Numbered from the stretch's first letter, positions 26,011 to 34,968 are shown. The stretch is 64,000 nucleotides of DNA from Lewinella sp039816955 (GCA_039816955.1 JBCBWU010000002.1:1-64000), one strand, 5' to 3'. Translations and numbers: made by a program. The notes: a model not told the origin generated them from the letters alone.

Positions 26011-28848
26011 ATGCGCCTGAGCTTAACCCTGCTATTGTCGATCAGTATTAGTAGCCAACTGATTGGGCAAACCGAACAATCAGTACTCTCATTTGATGAC
26101 ATCAGGCAATGGCGTACCCATTCCGTTACTCTAACTGATAATGGGGAGTGGTACACTACGCTCTACAGTTTATTCGATGAATCAGAGTCTCCCGCAGATT
26201 CTGTCACGGAACAAAGAATTGAGGCGTATTTCAAGGACGATAATCAGACGGATGTCCTGTACATCTGTAGTGCGACCGAAGGGGTAAAGTATGAGGTGCC
26301 GAATGGTAGTAAGCCTCGGTTCTCCTCCTCGTCAGATTGGATTGCCTACCAAATTGAGCCAGAAGCAGAAGAGGACGAAGCAAGCGAGGCGGAAGAGGAA
26401 AGTACCCTCATCGAACTGCGACACCTTGCATCCGGGTTCACCGTAAGGTATGAATCGGACGCTAACTATTCCTTTATCGAGGAGGCCAACTACTTCATTA
26501 CCCAAGATAAAAGTAGCCTGCTGATTTATGATTTAACCAATCGCCGCGAGCACTACATTGGTCATATCGGAGAATACCTGGCGGATAAGGAATCGCCATA
26601 CATCATCTACACGATTGCCACTGAGGATAAACGCGGCAACGGAATTTACCTTTACGATCCTACTAAAAGAATGACCAGAGCACTCCAAACGGGTAACTAC
26701 ATTTACTCGGATCTGTCTTGGAATAGTGATAAAACCGCACTGGTCGCCCTTAAGTACAACAAAGAGGAAGAGGAGGTGGATCCAACGACTCTGAGTTTGG
26801 TAGTGATCGACGCAGCTGATTCGGAAAGGAGTACGACCACAGAATATCCAGCAAAAGATATTAAAGGCACTACCGAGGGTATGGGACTTGCCGCAGGATT
26901 AGGATCATCCTCCAAGATTATCTGGAGCGAGGACGGTGATCGCTTGTTTATTAAGATCAAGGAGTACGATCAGCAGGAGGAAGAGGATGCCGAAGAAGAT
27001 TCCAATGACGAAGAAATGGCAAGCGTGCAGATATGGCACTGGCAAGATGAAAAGCTGCTATCGGAACGCATTATGGAATATGACCGTAAGCAAGATGAAG
27101 TTTTTGATGCGGTATTTTCCTGTAGTTCCAATAGGCTTATTCAGCTAACGGATGAGACTATTCAGGAATTAGAGCGCAGCGAGGGAACGGACCGTTGGGC
27201 CATTGGTACGGACAATAGGAAGTATATATCCGACTGGGATATTGATCGGAACGACCTCTACCGGATTGACCTGAAGACGGGAGAGAGAACACTGATCAGG
27301 GAAGCACAGGAAGGTTCGTGGTACTATCCTGGTTATGAGTTGTCCCCGGATGGTGAGCAAGTCGTTTACTGGGACGGACAGCACTATTGGTGCTATGATT
27401 TTGCGGATGCTTCAGCTCGGAATATTTCGGAGGCTTTGAAGGTCTCCTTCGTTAATAAAGAGTACGACAAGTACGGTTATGTGCCAGACTACGGATTTGT
27501 AGGCTGGGTTAAGGACAAGAATGCGGTCCTTATTGAGCACAAATATGATTTGTGGCAGGTACCGCTTGACGGCAAATCAAAAGCAGAGAACCTCACTTCA
27601 TCCATTACCGCTAAGGATTCTATTCGCTTTCGGTTGGAAGATTACAGCTTTGCTGATGAGCCGGAGATCGAAGATCGCTACATCGACCTTTCCGCTCCGA
27701 CCCTTCTTTATGCGTACCATACCCAAAACAAATATGCGGGATTCTATCGCCTTGAGGATGGGCAACTGACGGAGTTGGTTTACGGCCCCGCCTCATTCTC
27801 GCAACCGTGGAGTAGGCAAGAAATTCTCAAGAGTAAAGACGCTGATGTGATTATTTACCATCGGGGAGATTACCAGAATTATCCCGAAGCCTATTTGAGT
27901 ACACTGGATTTTTCCAGCTCCGAGAAAATAACCGATACCAACCCACAGCAAGAAGCGTTCGGTTGGGGCAAGCGAATTTTAATCGATTATACCAATGATG
28001 ATGGCGTGCCTTTGCAAGGGGTGCTGAGTATCCCGGATGGTTATGAGGCAGGACAAAAGCTGCCGATGGTGGTGTATTCCTACGAAAAATCATCGTATAC
28101 CATGTATAGGTATCCGATGCCCTATTTGAATGGTGCGACCTCACCGGAAATGCTGTTGGTTTCCGACGGCTATCTTTTTCTACGCCCTGATATCCATTTT
28201 AATGTTGGAACACCGCATTCGGATATGCACGAATGTATCGATGCCGCCATTGAAAAGGTAATCGAACTGGGTTATGTAAATGAAGAACAAATAGGTTACC
28301 AAGGTTTCAGTTTTGGTGGTCACTGTGGCATGTATATGTCGACGCAGGACAACCGCTTTGCGGCCATTGCAGCGGGGGCTGGGGTGAGTAATCTTATTCA
28401 GGGCTTCAATATCGATATCGTTCGGGATGGTAGTAACGAGCAAGACTACTACATGGTAGGGCAGGGGAGGCTTGGTGCAGATCCCACTTCAAACACGGAG
28501 ATGTATATCTCTGAGTCGCCAGTTTTCGGTGCGCAAACCATGGATACACCTTTGTTGCTGTATCATGGTACAGCAGATAAGGTAGTGCAATGGGAGCACT
28601 CTTTTGGATTTTACAGCATTCTTCGCTTCTTGAAAAAACCAGTCGTCTTTCTCTCTTATGTGGGTGAAGGCCATGGCTTGAGAAAGGAGGAAAATCGCCT
28701 GGATATCCAGAGAAGACTAAAAGCCTACTTTGATCATTATCTGAAAGGTGATGAGGCTGAGAAATGGATGTTGGAGGAGACACCCTATATTCCATTTGAA
28801 GCTACCGATGAAGATCAGCAAAAACGGAGCTTACCCAAATGGAAATAG
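26011..28848 (+). CDS. S9-family (prolyl-oligopeptidase-like) secreted peptidase
   Basis: The 945-residue protein has a signal peptide (LSLTLLLSISISSQLIGQ), a propeller domain of ~600 residues with acidic insertions (EPEAEEDEASEAEEES near residue 117; QQEEEDAEEDSNDEE near 321) and a C-terminal alpha/beta-hydrolase domain. The catalytic triad reads Ser767 (GFSFGGH), Asp856 (GTADKVVQ) and His888 (GEGHGL), matching dipeptidyl-peptidase/acylaminoacyl-peptidase relatives. It lies 64 bases after the TonB receptor gene with no terminator in between, so it is probably cotranscribed. Periplasmic cleavage of a peptide ligand or protein carrying metal is an inference. Confidence 0.88.
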   Translation: MRLSLTLLLSISISSQLIGQTEQSVLSFDDIRQWRTHSVTLTDNGEWYTTLYSLFDESESPADSVTEQRIEAYFKDDNQTDVLYICSATEGVKYEVPNGSKPRFSSSSDWIAYQIEPEAEEDEASEAEEESTLIELRHLASGFTVRYESDANYSFIEEANYFITQDKSSLLIYDLTNRREHYIGHIGEYLADKESPYIIYTIATEDKRGNGIYLYDPTKRMTRALQTGNYIYSDLSWNSDKTALVALKYNKEEEEVDPTTLSLVVIDAADSERSTTTEYPAKDIKGTTEGMGLAAGLGSSSKIIWSEDGDRLFIKIKEYDQQEEEDAEEDSNDEEMASVQIWHWQDEKLLSERIMEYDRKQDEVFDAVFSCSSNRLIQLTDETIQELERSEGTDRWAIGTDNRKYISDWDIDRNDLYRIDLKTGERTLIREAQEGSWYYPGYELSPDGEQVVYWDGQHYWCYDFADASARNISEALKVSFVNKEYDKYGYVPDYGFVGWVKDKNAVLIEHKYDLWQVPLDGKSKAENLTSSITAKDSIRFRLEDYSFADEPEIEDRYIDLSAPTLLYAYHTQNKYAGFYRLEDGQLTELVYGPASFSQPWSRQEILKSKDADVIIYHRGDYQNYPEAYLSTLDFSSSEKITDTNPQQEAFGWGKRILIDYTNDDGVPLQGVLSIPDGYEAGQKLPMVVYSYEKSSYTMYRYPMPYLNGATSPEMLLVSDGYLFLRPDIHFNVGTPHSDMHECIDAAIEKVIELGYVNEEQIGYQGFSFGGHCGMYMSTQDNRFAAIAAGAGVSNLIQGFNIDIVRDGSNEQDYYMVGQGRLGADPTSNTEMYISESPVFGAQTMDTPLLLYHGTADKVVQWEHSFGFYSILRFLKKPVVFLSYVGEGHGLRKEENRLDIQRRLKAYFDHYLKGDEAEKWMLEETPYIPFEATDEDQQKRSLPKWK

Positions 28849-29051
28849 TAACTGTAGCTGATCATCTATGTGATTTATAAGTGGTGAGGTTTTTATCAGT
28901 CACAATAATTAGGTAGTAAAAATTACTACAGTGCCTTTTCGTCTGGTTTTCAAGCTTATAGACCGAGGATTTATTTCAGATCATCACAATAAATATCTAA
29001 CAAAAGTCTTGCATTTATGAACATTTGCAAGCCCTCTAACATTAATGCTTT

Positions 29052-29099
29052 TGCAATGATGTTGCTAATGCAATGATGTTGCAAAACTGATTATATTTG
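29052..29099 (+). promoter_or_regulatory. Tandem operators and promoter of the repeat-protein gene
   Basis: Two operators stand in tandem: TGCAATGATGTTGCT (29052-29066, one mismatch) and TGCAATGATGTTGCA (29069-29083, perfect arms), centres 17 bases apart. A consensus -7 element TATATTTG lies at 29092-29099, 23 bases from the start of the second operator, as at the TonB receptor promoter. The start codon is at 29127. The rest of the 278-base gap (28849-29051) holds no gene. Confidence 0.75.
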
Positions 29100-29126
29100 C
29101 GATCATGTTTCATTTAAAGTAACGAT

Positions 29127-31493
29127 ATGAACAAGTTTTACTTTCTACTTAGCACGCTCTTGATGCTCAGTTGGACAGCTAATGCCCAGTTGGACAATAT
29201 TACTGGCGTTACGCTTACTTTTACCCCTACCTCGGGTTCAGCAGTAGTAGCTACTGCCAGCGATAGCGGTGGCGGGTTGGCTGTGGATGGCCCCGTAACC
29301 CTTATGGAAAGTACTGATTATGCGGTGACCGTAGCGGTGCAAAGTGGATCAGATGATATTACTAGCCAGATTAGTGACGATGCGGAGAACCACCAGATCT
29401 TCTTCGAGATCATGAGTAGCATCTTCGCGGGTGATGTTAATACCTTGGATACGGATAGCAATGGCCTGCCTTTAGGCTTGAGCAATGAGACAACTACCGA
29501 ATGTACTGAGGACGGCACTGTTAGTGGAATGCTCCGTGTACAGTTGGCTGATTTGACTGGTATGAAGACGGCCTCTTCTACTCTAGGCGATGGTACAGCT
29601 CTATTCGACTTAAGCTGGATGATTAATGTTGAGGATGACCCAGATGCTCCACCATGTGAGAACGAGGAAGAGGTGATTACCGATGTAACGCTAATCTTTA
29701 CACCAGTTGCTGGAGGTACTCCCGTAACTGCCAGTGCCCAGGATCCAGATGGTGAAGGACCACTTGATCTTCAGATTCTCGATGATATTGAATTACTAGA
29801 AAGTACAGAGTACGTTTTAACTTTTGAGTTGCTCAACTCTATTGAAGGTGAGGATATCACCGAAGAGATTGAAGAAGAAGATGATGAGCACCAGTTCTTC
29901 TTTGCCTTCACGGATGAGATTTTCGTGAGCCCTGCGGGTGATGGTAACGTAGATAACCGCGATGATCCATTGAACTATGATGATATGGACGAAAACGGTT
30001 TGCCGGTAGGTTTGGTTACTTCTTGGGAAACAGAATGTGACGAAGAAACTTCTACGGGTACCTTCCGCGTAATTCTGAAGCACCAGCCCGGTATCAAGTC
30101 TGATATGTCGACTGTAAATGACGGTGGTACTGATATTGACCTGGAATTTGTAATCAATGTAAATGATGATCCAGATGCACCACCATGTGAGAACGAGGAA
30201 GAGGTGATCACTGATGTTACCTTGACTTTTACACCAGTTGATGGTGGTACTCCGGTTACGGCTGCGGCCCAAGATCCAGACGGTGAAGGCCCACTTGATC
30301 TACAGATTCTTGACGACATTGAACTCCTGGAAAGTACCGAGTATACCCTGACTGTTGAACTGTTCAATTCGATCGAAGGTGAGGATATCACTGAGGAGAT
30401 CATGGAAGAAGATGACGAGCACCAGTTCTTCTTTGCGTTCACCGACGAGATTTTCACTAGCCCTGCTGGTGATGGTAACGTAGATAACCGCGATGATCCA
30501 TTGAACTACAATGATATGGACGAAAACGGTTTACCAGTAGGTTTGTCTACTTCTTGGGAAACAGAGTGTGACGAAGAAACTTCAACTGGTACTTTCCGGA
30601 TCATCCTTAAGCACCAGCCCGGTATCAAGTCTGATATGTCAACTGCGCAAGACGGTGGTACTGATATCGATCTCGAATTTGTAATCAACGTAAACGAAGA
30701 TCCAGATGCTCCACCGTGTGAGAACGAGGAAGAGGTAATTACTGATGTTACTTTGACCTTTACTCCTACAGGTGGTGGTCCAGTAGTTCAAGCTGCCGCC
30801 CAGGATCCAGATGGTGAAGGCCCACTTGACTTGCAGATTCTTGATGCTATTAATCTGAACTTGAGCACAGAGTACACCTTGACCGTAGAGTTGTTCAACT
30901 CTATCGAAGGTGAGGATATCACCGAAGAGATCATGGAAGAAGATGATGAGCACCAGTTCTTCTTTGAGTTTACCAACGACTTTTTCGCTAGCCCTACTGG
31001 AGACGGTAATGCCGACAACCGCGATGATGATATCAACTACAATGATATGGACGAAAACGGTTTGCCAGTAGGTCTGTCAACCAACTGGACTGCCGGTGAT
31101 ATGATGAATAGCGGTACCTTCCGGATCGTCTTGAAGCACCAGCCAGGTATTAAGTCGGACATGTCCACTATCAACGATGGTGGTACCGATATTGACCTGA
31201 CGTTTGATATCAACAGTATCCTGGTAAATGTGGATGATCTGCAAGATCGCTTGAAGGCACAATTGATCCTTGCGCCTAACCCCGCACGTGATCTGTTGAA
31301 TTGGCAGTTGAATACGGAAGAGGTGATCAATGACCCACTGGAGGTACGCATCATCACCATGACCGGACAGGTAGTACAATCTTACAGTGCACAAGAGACC
31401 GAAATTGACCTGAGTCAGTTGCCAGCTGGTAGCTACATCTTCCAGTTGCAAGCTGGTCAGGCGATGGTGAACAAGCGCTTCATCAAGATCTAA
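29127..31493 (+). CDS. Secreted acidic tandem-repeat protein with T9SS sorting domain
   Basis: The 788-residue protein has a signal peptide (NKFYFLLSTLLMLSWTANAQ), four repeats of a ~177-residue domain (the first degenerate, the next three near-identical) and a C-terminal T9SS type A domain (APNPARDLLNWQLN, QLPAGSYIFQL). Each repeat has VTLTFTP, acidic EGEDITEEI, DEHQFFF, DENGLPVGL and LKHQPGIKSDMS blocks and a PPCENEEE junction. The same domain occurs, to my knowledge, singly in small Bacteroidota lipoproteins next to metal TonB receptors. The protein is very rich in Asp/Glu with invariant His. With operators upstream, a secreted metal-binding role is inferred. Confidence 0.85.
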   Translation: MNKFYFLLSTLLMLSWTANAQLDNITGVTLTFTPTSGSAVVATASDSGGGLAVDGPVTLMESTDYAVTVAVQSGSDDITSQISDDAENHQIFFEIMSSIFAGDVNTLDTDSNGLPLGLSNETTTECTEDGTVSGMLRVQLADLTGMKTASSTLGDGTALFDLSWMINVEDDPDAPPCENEEEVITDVTLIFTPVAGGTPVTASAQDPDGEGPLDLQILDDIELLESTEYVLTFELLNSIEGEDITEEIEEEDDEHQFFFAFTDEIFVSPAGDGNVDNRDDPLNYDDMDENGLPVGLVTSWETECDEETSTGTFRVILKHQPGIKSDMSTVNDGGTDIDLEFVINVNDDPDAPPCENEEEVITDVTLTFTPVDGGTPVTAAAQDPDGEGPLDLQILDDIELLESTEYTLTVELFNSIEGEDITEEIMEEDDEHQFFFAFTDEIFTSPAGDGNVDNRDDPLNYNDMDENGLPVGLSTSWETECDEETSTGTFRIILKHQPGIKSDMSTAQDGGTDIDLEFVINVNEDPDAPPCENEEEVITDVTLTFTPTGGGPVVQAAAQDPDGEGPLDLQILDAINLNLSTEYTLTVELFNSIEGEDITEEIMEEDDEHQFFFEFTNDFFASPTGDGNADNRDDDINYNDMDENGLPVGLSTNWTAGDMMNSGTFRIVLKHQPGIKSDMSTINDGGTDIDLTFDINSILVNVDDLQDRLKAQLILAPNPARDLLNWQLNTEEVINDPLEVRIITMTGQVVQSYSAQETEIDLSQLPAGSYIFQLQAGQAMVNKRFIKI
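29655..31220 (+). repeat. Three in-frame repeats with 531-bp period
   Basis: The Cys codon of the PPCENEEE junction lies at 29655, 30186 and 30717, giving a period of exactly 531 bases (177 codons) twice. The nucleotide sequences of the units stay very similar but differ at many third codon positions, which suggests duplication followed by selection on the protein. Confidence 0.9.
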
Positions 31494-31524
31494 GAATCAC
31501 AATTTCGATTTTTTTCCTGAATTG

Positions 31525-31562
31525 AAGGAGGCAGCCCACCCTCGGGCTGACCTCCTTTTCTT
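31525..31562 (+). terminator. Intrinsic terminator after the repeat-protein gene
   Basis: AAGGAGG-CAGCCC (31525-31537) pairs with GGGCTG-CCTCCTT (31544-31557) with one bulged A at 31550 and a six-base loop, followed by TTTTCTT. This is a strong rho-independent terminator that separates the repeat-protein gene from the Fur-family gene. Confidence 0.85.
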
Positions 31563-31675
31563 CCAAGTTTATGCCTTTATAGCGGTGCCGTTTTTCCTAC
31601 AGCAGTTTCATTTGGCACGATAGAATTTTGCTAACGATCAGATTACTTATTGCCAATACGATTAAGCAAACGAAT

Positions 31676-32095
31676 ATGGAAAAGCAATCTGTTTCTATTT
31701 TGAAAAAGTACGGACTGCGCGTGACACTCGTGCGCGATAAAGTCCTGGAGCTTTTCCTGGCATCAGCCAAAACAGCCCTTTCTAATGCCGATATAGAGCG
31801 GCATTTTGATCGTATAGACCGGATTACGCTCTACCGTACGCTACGTACATTCGAGAAGAAAGGTCTCATTCATCAGGTATTCGATAATAGTGGTATTCCG
31901 AAGTATGCTGCTGGTTCAGAACAACAGTTGGAACAGAAGCATAATGATGAGCACGTTCATTTTCACTGTGTGAAATGTGAAAAAACCGTTTGCCTAGAAA
32001 ACACGGTTTTACCCAACGTCAAAACACCAGAAGGATTCCAAATTGAAGAAAAGCATCTAGTGCTATCCGGTACTTGTGATAGCTGTAGCGAATAG
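31676..32095 (+). CDS. Fur-family metal-responsive repressor (Zur-like)
   Basis: From ATG 31676 the protein has 139 residues, the usual Fur length. It has an N-terminal winged helix (LKKYGLRVTLVRDKVLELF, ITLYRTLRTFEKKGLIHQV) and a C-terminal metal domain with HVHFHCVKC (His93, His95, His97, Cys98, Cys101) and CDSC (Cys134, Cys137), the pairs that hold the structural zinc in Fur/Zur. Longer upstream frame to 31628 is rejected. By position at the end of the island and the presence of palindromic operators across it, this is the likely regulator; zinc is the favoured signal. No copy of the operator is seen before this gene. Confidence 0.85.
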   Translation: MEKQSVSILKKYGLRVTLVRDKVLELFLASAKTALSNADIERHFDRIDRITLYRTLRTFEKKGLIHQVFDNSGIPKYAAGSEQQLEQKHNDEHVHFHCVKCEKTVCLENTVLPNVKTPEGFQIEEKHLVLSGTCDSCSE

Positions 32096-32113
32096 ATGGG
32101 GTAGCATTAGCAA

Positions 32114-32141
32114 AGCTTAATGCCCAATTATTGGGTAAGCT
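32114..32141 (+). terminator. Hairpin after the Fur-family gene
   Basis: AGCTTA and CCCAAT (32114-32128) pair with ATTGGG and TAAGCT (32130-32141), giving a stem with an internal bulge around the exact palindrome CCCAATTATTGGG (32123-32135). It lies 19 bases after the stop. No strong T-tract follows. Confidence 0.5.
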
Positions 32142-32219
32142 AAGAATATTACCACTCTAACGATTTTGGAACGGGGCTAATATGATTGCAAAGCCATTGC
32201 AGGCCCACGCTCACTTTAC

Positions 32220-33578
32220 TTATACTTCGTACTCAGAAGGATCAATTACGATTCGGCCCCCATTGGCGTTTATCGCTTCGTGAATCTTGTAGATGCAAAC
32301 TTCCGATTTGTAGGAGGTGATAGCATCGTAATTGAGGGTTTCTTCACCGCGTACAGTCTCCACAAAATTGTAAAGGTGGGCCGTGTGAGCTTGTAAGTTG
32401 TACACCCGGTCCATATCTACCATGTTTTTGATGTCATAGCTGATCTGCGGTGCTGTTTCCTTGATGCCGGAGTCACCAACTTCTTCTTCCCGGTACTTTT
32501 GCATATCGGCTAGGTTGGAGATGTAACCGGCGTCGATGTATCGCTGCCAGCGCTTGGCCTTTACCCTTGATTCGCGGTAGATCTTATTGTCCTTGCCTTC
32601 TGAAATGATAAAGGCTCCATCATCACCGATGAAGCGTTCGTATACACCAATAGCCCGGGAGTTAGAGATATTTTCGTAAATACCAATAGCTGGTCCTTTC
32701 GGCGTATCATACTCCAGTATGGTCGCCATGGTGTCGGCCTGCTCGTACTTAAAATAAGAGTTGTTTCCGGTGGCGTATACCGTATGTGGGTAGGCGCCCA
32801 GGAACCAGTTGAAGATATCAATTTGGTGGGAGCCTAAATCGGATACTACGCCACCACCCAGTTCTTTATAGTTGCGCCAGTTGTAGACTTGGTCTACCGT
32901 TTTGAAACCGTAGCGTTCCAACTGCTTAATCTTGAACCTGTCCCGTTTATTAGGTTGCTGTGTCCAGATTCGGGAGCGATTCCACTGACCGACGGCGTGG
33001 GTGAGCCGGCCAAACATATTTTCTTTTTCCAGAAGCACCTGATGGGTGAACCGGTAGCGATCGTTGCTGCGTCTTTGACGACCGATCTGCAGGAGCATCC
33101 CGGTTCGTTTCATGCCTTCTGCCATTTTACGGGCGTCCTCCATATTGTTAGACATGGCCTTCTCGCAGTATACGTGCAGTCCCGCCTCCATAGCGTCAAC
33201 GGCATGCTGCATATGCCAGAAATCGGGAGTGGTTAGTACCACTGCGTCCAGTTCTTCTTTTTCCAGCATTTCGTAAAAGTCTTCGTAGGTCTGCACCTCG
33301 ACACCGTAATCTTCCTTGAATTGAGCCGCGGCGTCCTCGCGACGTGAGGGGATAATATCACAAACGGCGACCAAGTGGGCACTTGGTATCTTGGGAATGT
33401 TACTGAAAATTACTCCACGGCCACGCCCTCCACAGCCAACTACGCCCAGACGCACCTTTTGATTGATAGACATGGTACTGGCTTTCAAATTAAGCGGACG
33501 CCCCAGTACTAAGCCCGCCCCGATAGCGGAAGTGGTACGAATAAATTTGCGACGATTAGGATTGGAAGAACTACGCAT
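32220..33578 (-). CDS. Tat-exported Gfo/Idh/MocA oxidoreductase
   Basis: The start at 33578 gives a twin-arginine signal (NRRKFIRTTSAIGAGLVLG); a longer frame to 33665 adds 29 unlikely residues and overlaps the ApbE gene. The mature protein has a Rossmann NAD(P) site (VRLGVVGCGGRGRG), the family motif EKAMSNN (the GFO/IDH EKP-like lysine position), and the C-terminal catalytic region GGGVVSDLGSHQIDIFNWFLGAYP. Such Tat-exported members, common in Bacteroidota and Planctomycetes, act on sugars or sugar acids. The substrate is unknown. ApbE upstream on the same strand starts 950 bases away and ends 18 bases before this start. Confidence 0.88.
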   Translation of the reverse strand: MRSSSNPNRRKFIRTTSAIGAGLVLGRPLNLKASTMSINQKVRLGVVGCGGRGRGVIFSNIPKIPSAHLVAVCDIIPSRREDAAAQFKEDYGVEVQTYEDFYEMLEKEELDAVVLTTPDFWHMQHAVDAMEAGLHVYCEKAMSNNMEDARKMAEGMKRTGMLLQIGRQRRSNDRYRFTHQVLLEKENMFGRLTHAVGQWNRSRIWTQQPNKRDRFKIKQLERYGFKTVDQVYNWRNYKELGGGVVSDLGSHQIDIFNWFLGAYPHTVYATGNNSYFKYEQADTMATILEYDTPKGPAIGIYENISNSRAIGVYERFIGDDGAFIISEGKDNKIYRESRVKAKRWQRYIDAGYISNLADMQKYREEEVGDSGIKETAPQISYDIKNMVDMDRVYNLQAHTAHLYNFVETVRGEETLNYDAITSYKSEVCIYKIHEAINANGGRIVIDPSEYEV

Positions 33579-33595
33579 TATGGACACGGTTATGG

Positions 33596-34528
33596 TTACG
33601 GATCTAAAGGTACATTTTCGGGGCCTACAAAAGTAAGTTTCCCCTCCAGACTGTAGGCTACCCAACTAATTTCTGCTAACTGATCTACCAGCTCAGCAAT
33701 TTCGGAGGGTGGCAAAAGGAATAAACCAGTGGAAAGCGCATCGGAATAGGCGGCAATTGGGCTGGCTACCCAGAGCCGCTCATACTGGCTCACTCCGGAA
33801 TTGCGTCCGGTACGAGGATCAAAGATATGGTGTCCCTGGTGAAAGGTACCCGATGCACTAACGGCGATATCGGTAAGTAGGAGAAGGTGCCGGTCTTGGG
33901 CACTAGCAATGGCGAACTGCCAGTTGCTTCGGTCTGTATTAGCGGCCCCACGTATCAGTAGCGTACTGTCTCCGGCGCTAATGGTGTAGTTCTCAATTTC
34001 CATTTCCGCTAGCAATAGCCCCAGTTGGTCGAGTGCATAACCTTTCCCAATTCCACCCAGGTCAAAGCGCATACCCGCTTGTACACAGTATAGGCGAGGG
34101 TGTTCGGGATCAAGATACAGGCTGGCTGCGGCTTTGGTGGCTTGCGTTTGCTCCAGGGCGCGTTCCACTTCGTAGGCATTGAGGATACCTTGTTTACCCG
34201 CACGAAAAATGTCAACGTGCTCCGCGACTCCAATATCAAAAGTGCCGCCCGTCCACATTTGTACTTCGATGGCCTGGCGCAGTACATTCCAGGTTTCGCG
34301 CTCCAGCATCAACTCCTGACCAGCGGTGAGCCGGTTAATCCTGCTGATTTCGCTATCGGGAATAAAACGGCTCAGTGTATTTTCTAAATAATCAAGACGC
34401 GCAAAGCAGCGGTCCGCTGCTCCAGCAGCGTAGTCGGCCGTTTCTCCAGCAATAGTAAGCTGGAAACGGGTAGCCATTGCTTGATGCTCAAAGTGGTACA
34501 CGCTGCGAAGATAGTACCGGGAAGGCAC
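33596..34528 (-). CDS. apbE: FAD:protein FMN transferase (ApbE family)
   Basis: The 310-residue protein has the ApbE blocks: FDIGVAEHVDIFRAG, the FAD-binding DLGGIGKGYALDQL, ISAGDSTLLIRG, HHIFDPRTGRNSG and the Mg-binding AYSDALSTGLFLL. ApbE attaches FMN to Thr in flavoproteins such as NqrB/C and RnfG/D. No signal peptide or lipobox is apparent at the N-terminus chosen, so it may be cytoplasmic, or the true start is different. It is followed at 18 bases by the Gfo/Idh/MocA gene. A client flavoprotein is not in the window. Confidence 0.85.
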   Translation of the reverse strand: MPSRYYLRSVYHFEHQAMATRFQLTIAGETADYAAGAADRCFARLDYLENTLSRFIPDSEISRINRLTAGQELMLERETWNVLRQAIEVQMWTGGTFDIGVAEHVDIFRAGKQGILNAYEVERALEQTQATKAAASLYLDPEHPRLYCVQAGMRFDLGGIGKGYALDQLGLLLAEMEIENYTISAGDSTLLIRGAANTDRSNWQFAIASAQDRHLLLLTDIAVSASGTFHQGHHIFDPRTGRNSGVSQYERLWVASPIAAYSDALSTGLFLLPPSEIAELVDQLAEISWVAYSLEGKLTFVGPENVPLDP

Positions 34529-34552
34529 ATTTTTAGCTTACGATTGTAGAAC

Positions 34553-34778
34553 CAGGTTAAACGCATCAAATGGAAAGCACTGTAATTTTTGCACTATCAT
34601 GTGTGGCGGGTGGGTGTCCCGGTACTGTTTGACCGGAGGGAGTTTAGCGGGACGAGCATTTTTTGGTTCGTTTTTGTTGCGATTGACAAAAATGAACAAA
34701 CGCCATATTTGGAATACTACCTTAAAGTTACAGAATACTGCTCTCATGGGCAGAGGTGATTTTGATGCGTTTAACCTG
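34553..34778. repeat. 226-bp element with 18-bp perfect terminal inverted repeats
   Basis: CAGGTTAAACGCATCAAA (34553-34570) is repeated exactly in inverse at 34761-34778. Inside, TTGGTTCGTTTTTGT near 34660 forms a hairpin with a downstream ACAAAAATGAACAAA-type segment, and weaker complementarity (CTGTAATTTT with AAAGTTACAG) continues from the ends. There is no coding frame inside. It looks like a miniature inverted-repeat element or structured repeat, directly left of the nuclease/TOPRIM pair. Confidence 0.6.
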
Positions 34779-34830
34779 TTGTAGAACCTGAAATAGTAAG
34801 TGATGAGGTGGATTTTTACGGAAGGAGCAC

Positions 34831-34968
34831 ATGTGCGGTGAGAACGTCAATGAGTGGCTACGCCAGCGATCAATACTAATGACCGAAGAACAGCAGCGCT
34901 TGTTTGATAATCCGTTTTTGGAAATGATCGGACTTGCAAGTCCGGCAGCGGAGCCTACGATTGTCTAA
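34831..34968 (+). CDS. Possible 45-residue small protein
   Basis: A short frame from ATG 34831 to TAA 34968 encodes a polar, helix-prone peptide (MCGENVNEWLRQRS, MTEEQQRLFDNPFLEMIGL). It stands 110 bases before the nuclease gene on the same strand. The perfect 16-bp palindrome CGGACTTGCAAGTCCG (34929-34944) falls in its 3' half and is typical of noncoding repeats, which lowers confidence. No family recognised. Confidence 0.25.
   Translation: MCGENVNEWLRQRSILMTEEQQRLFDNPFLEMIGLASPAAEPTIV

Noticed and set aside
29318..31451. Several long minus-strand open frames opposite the repeat protein
   Set aside because: They repeat with the same 531-base period and only mirror the coding strand's codon use.
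33578..33665. Longer Gfo/Idh/MocA N-terminus
   Set aside because: It would overlap the end of ApbE and displace the Tat signal.
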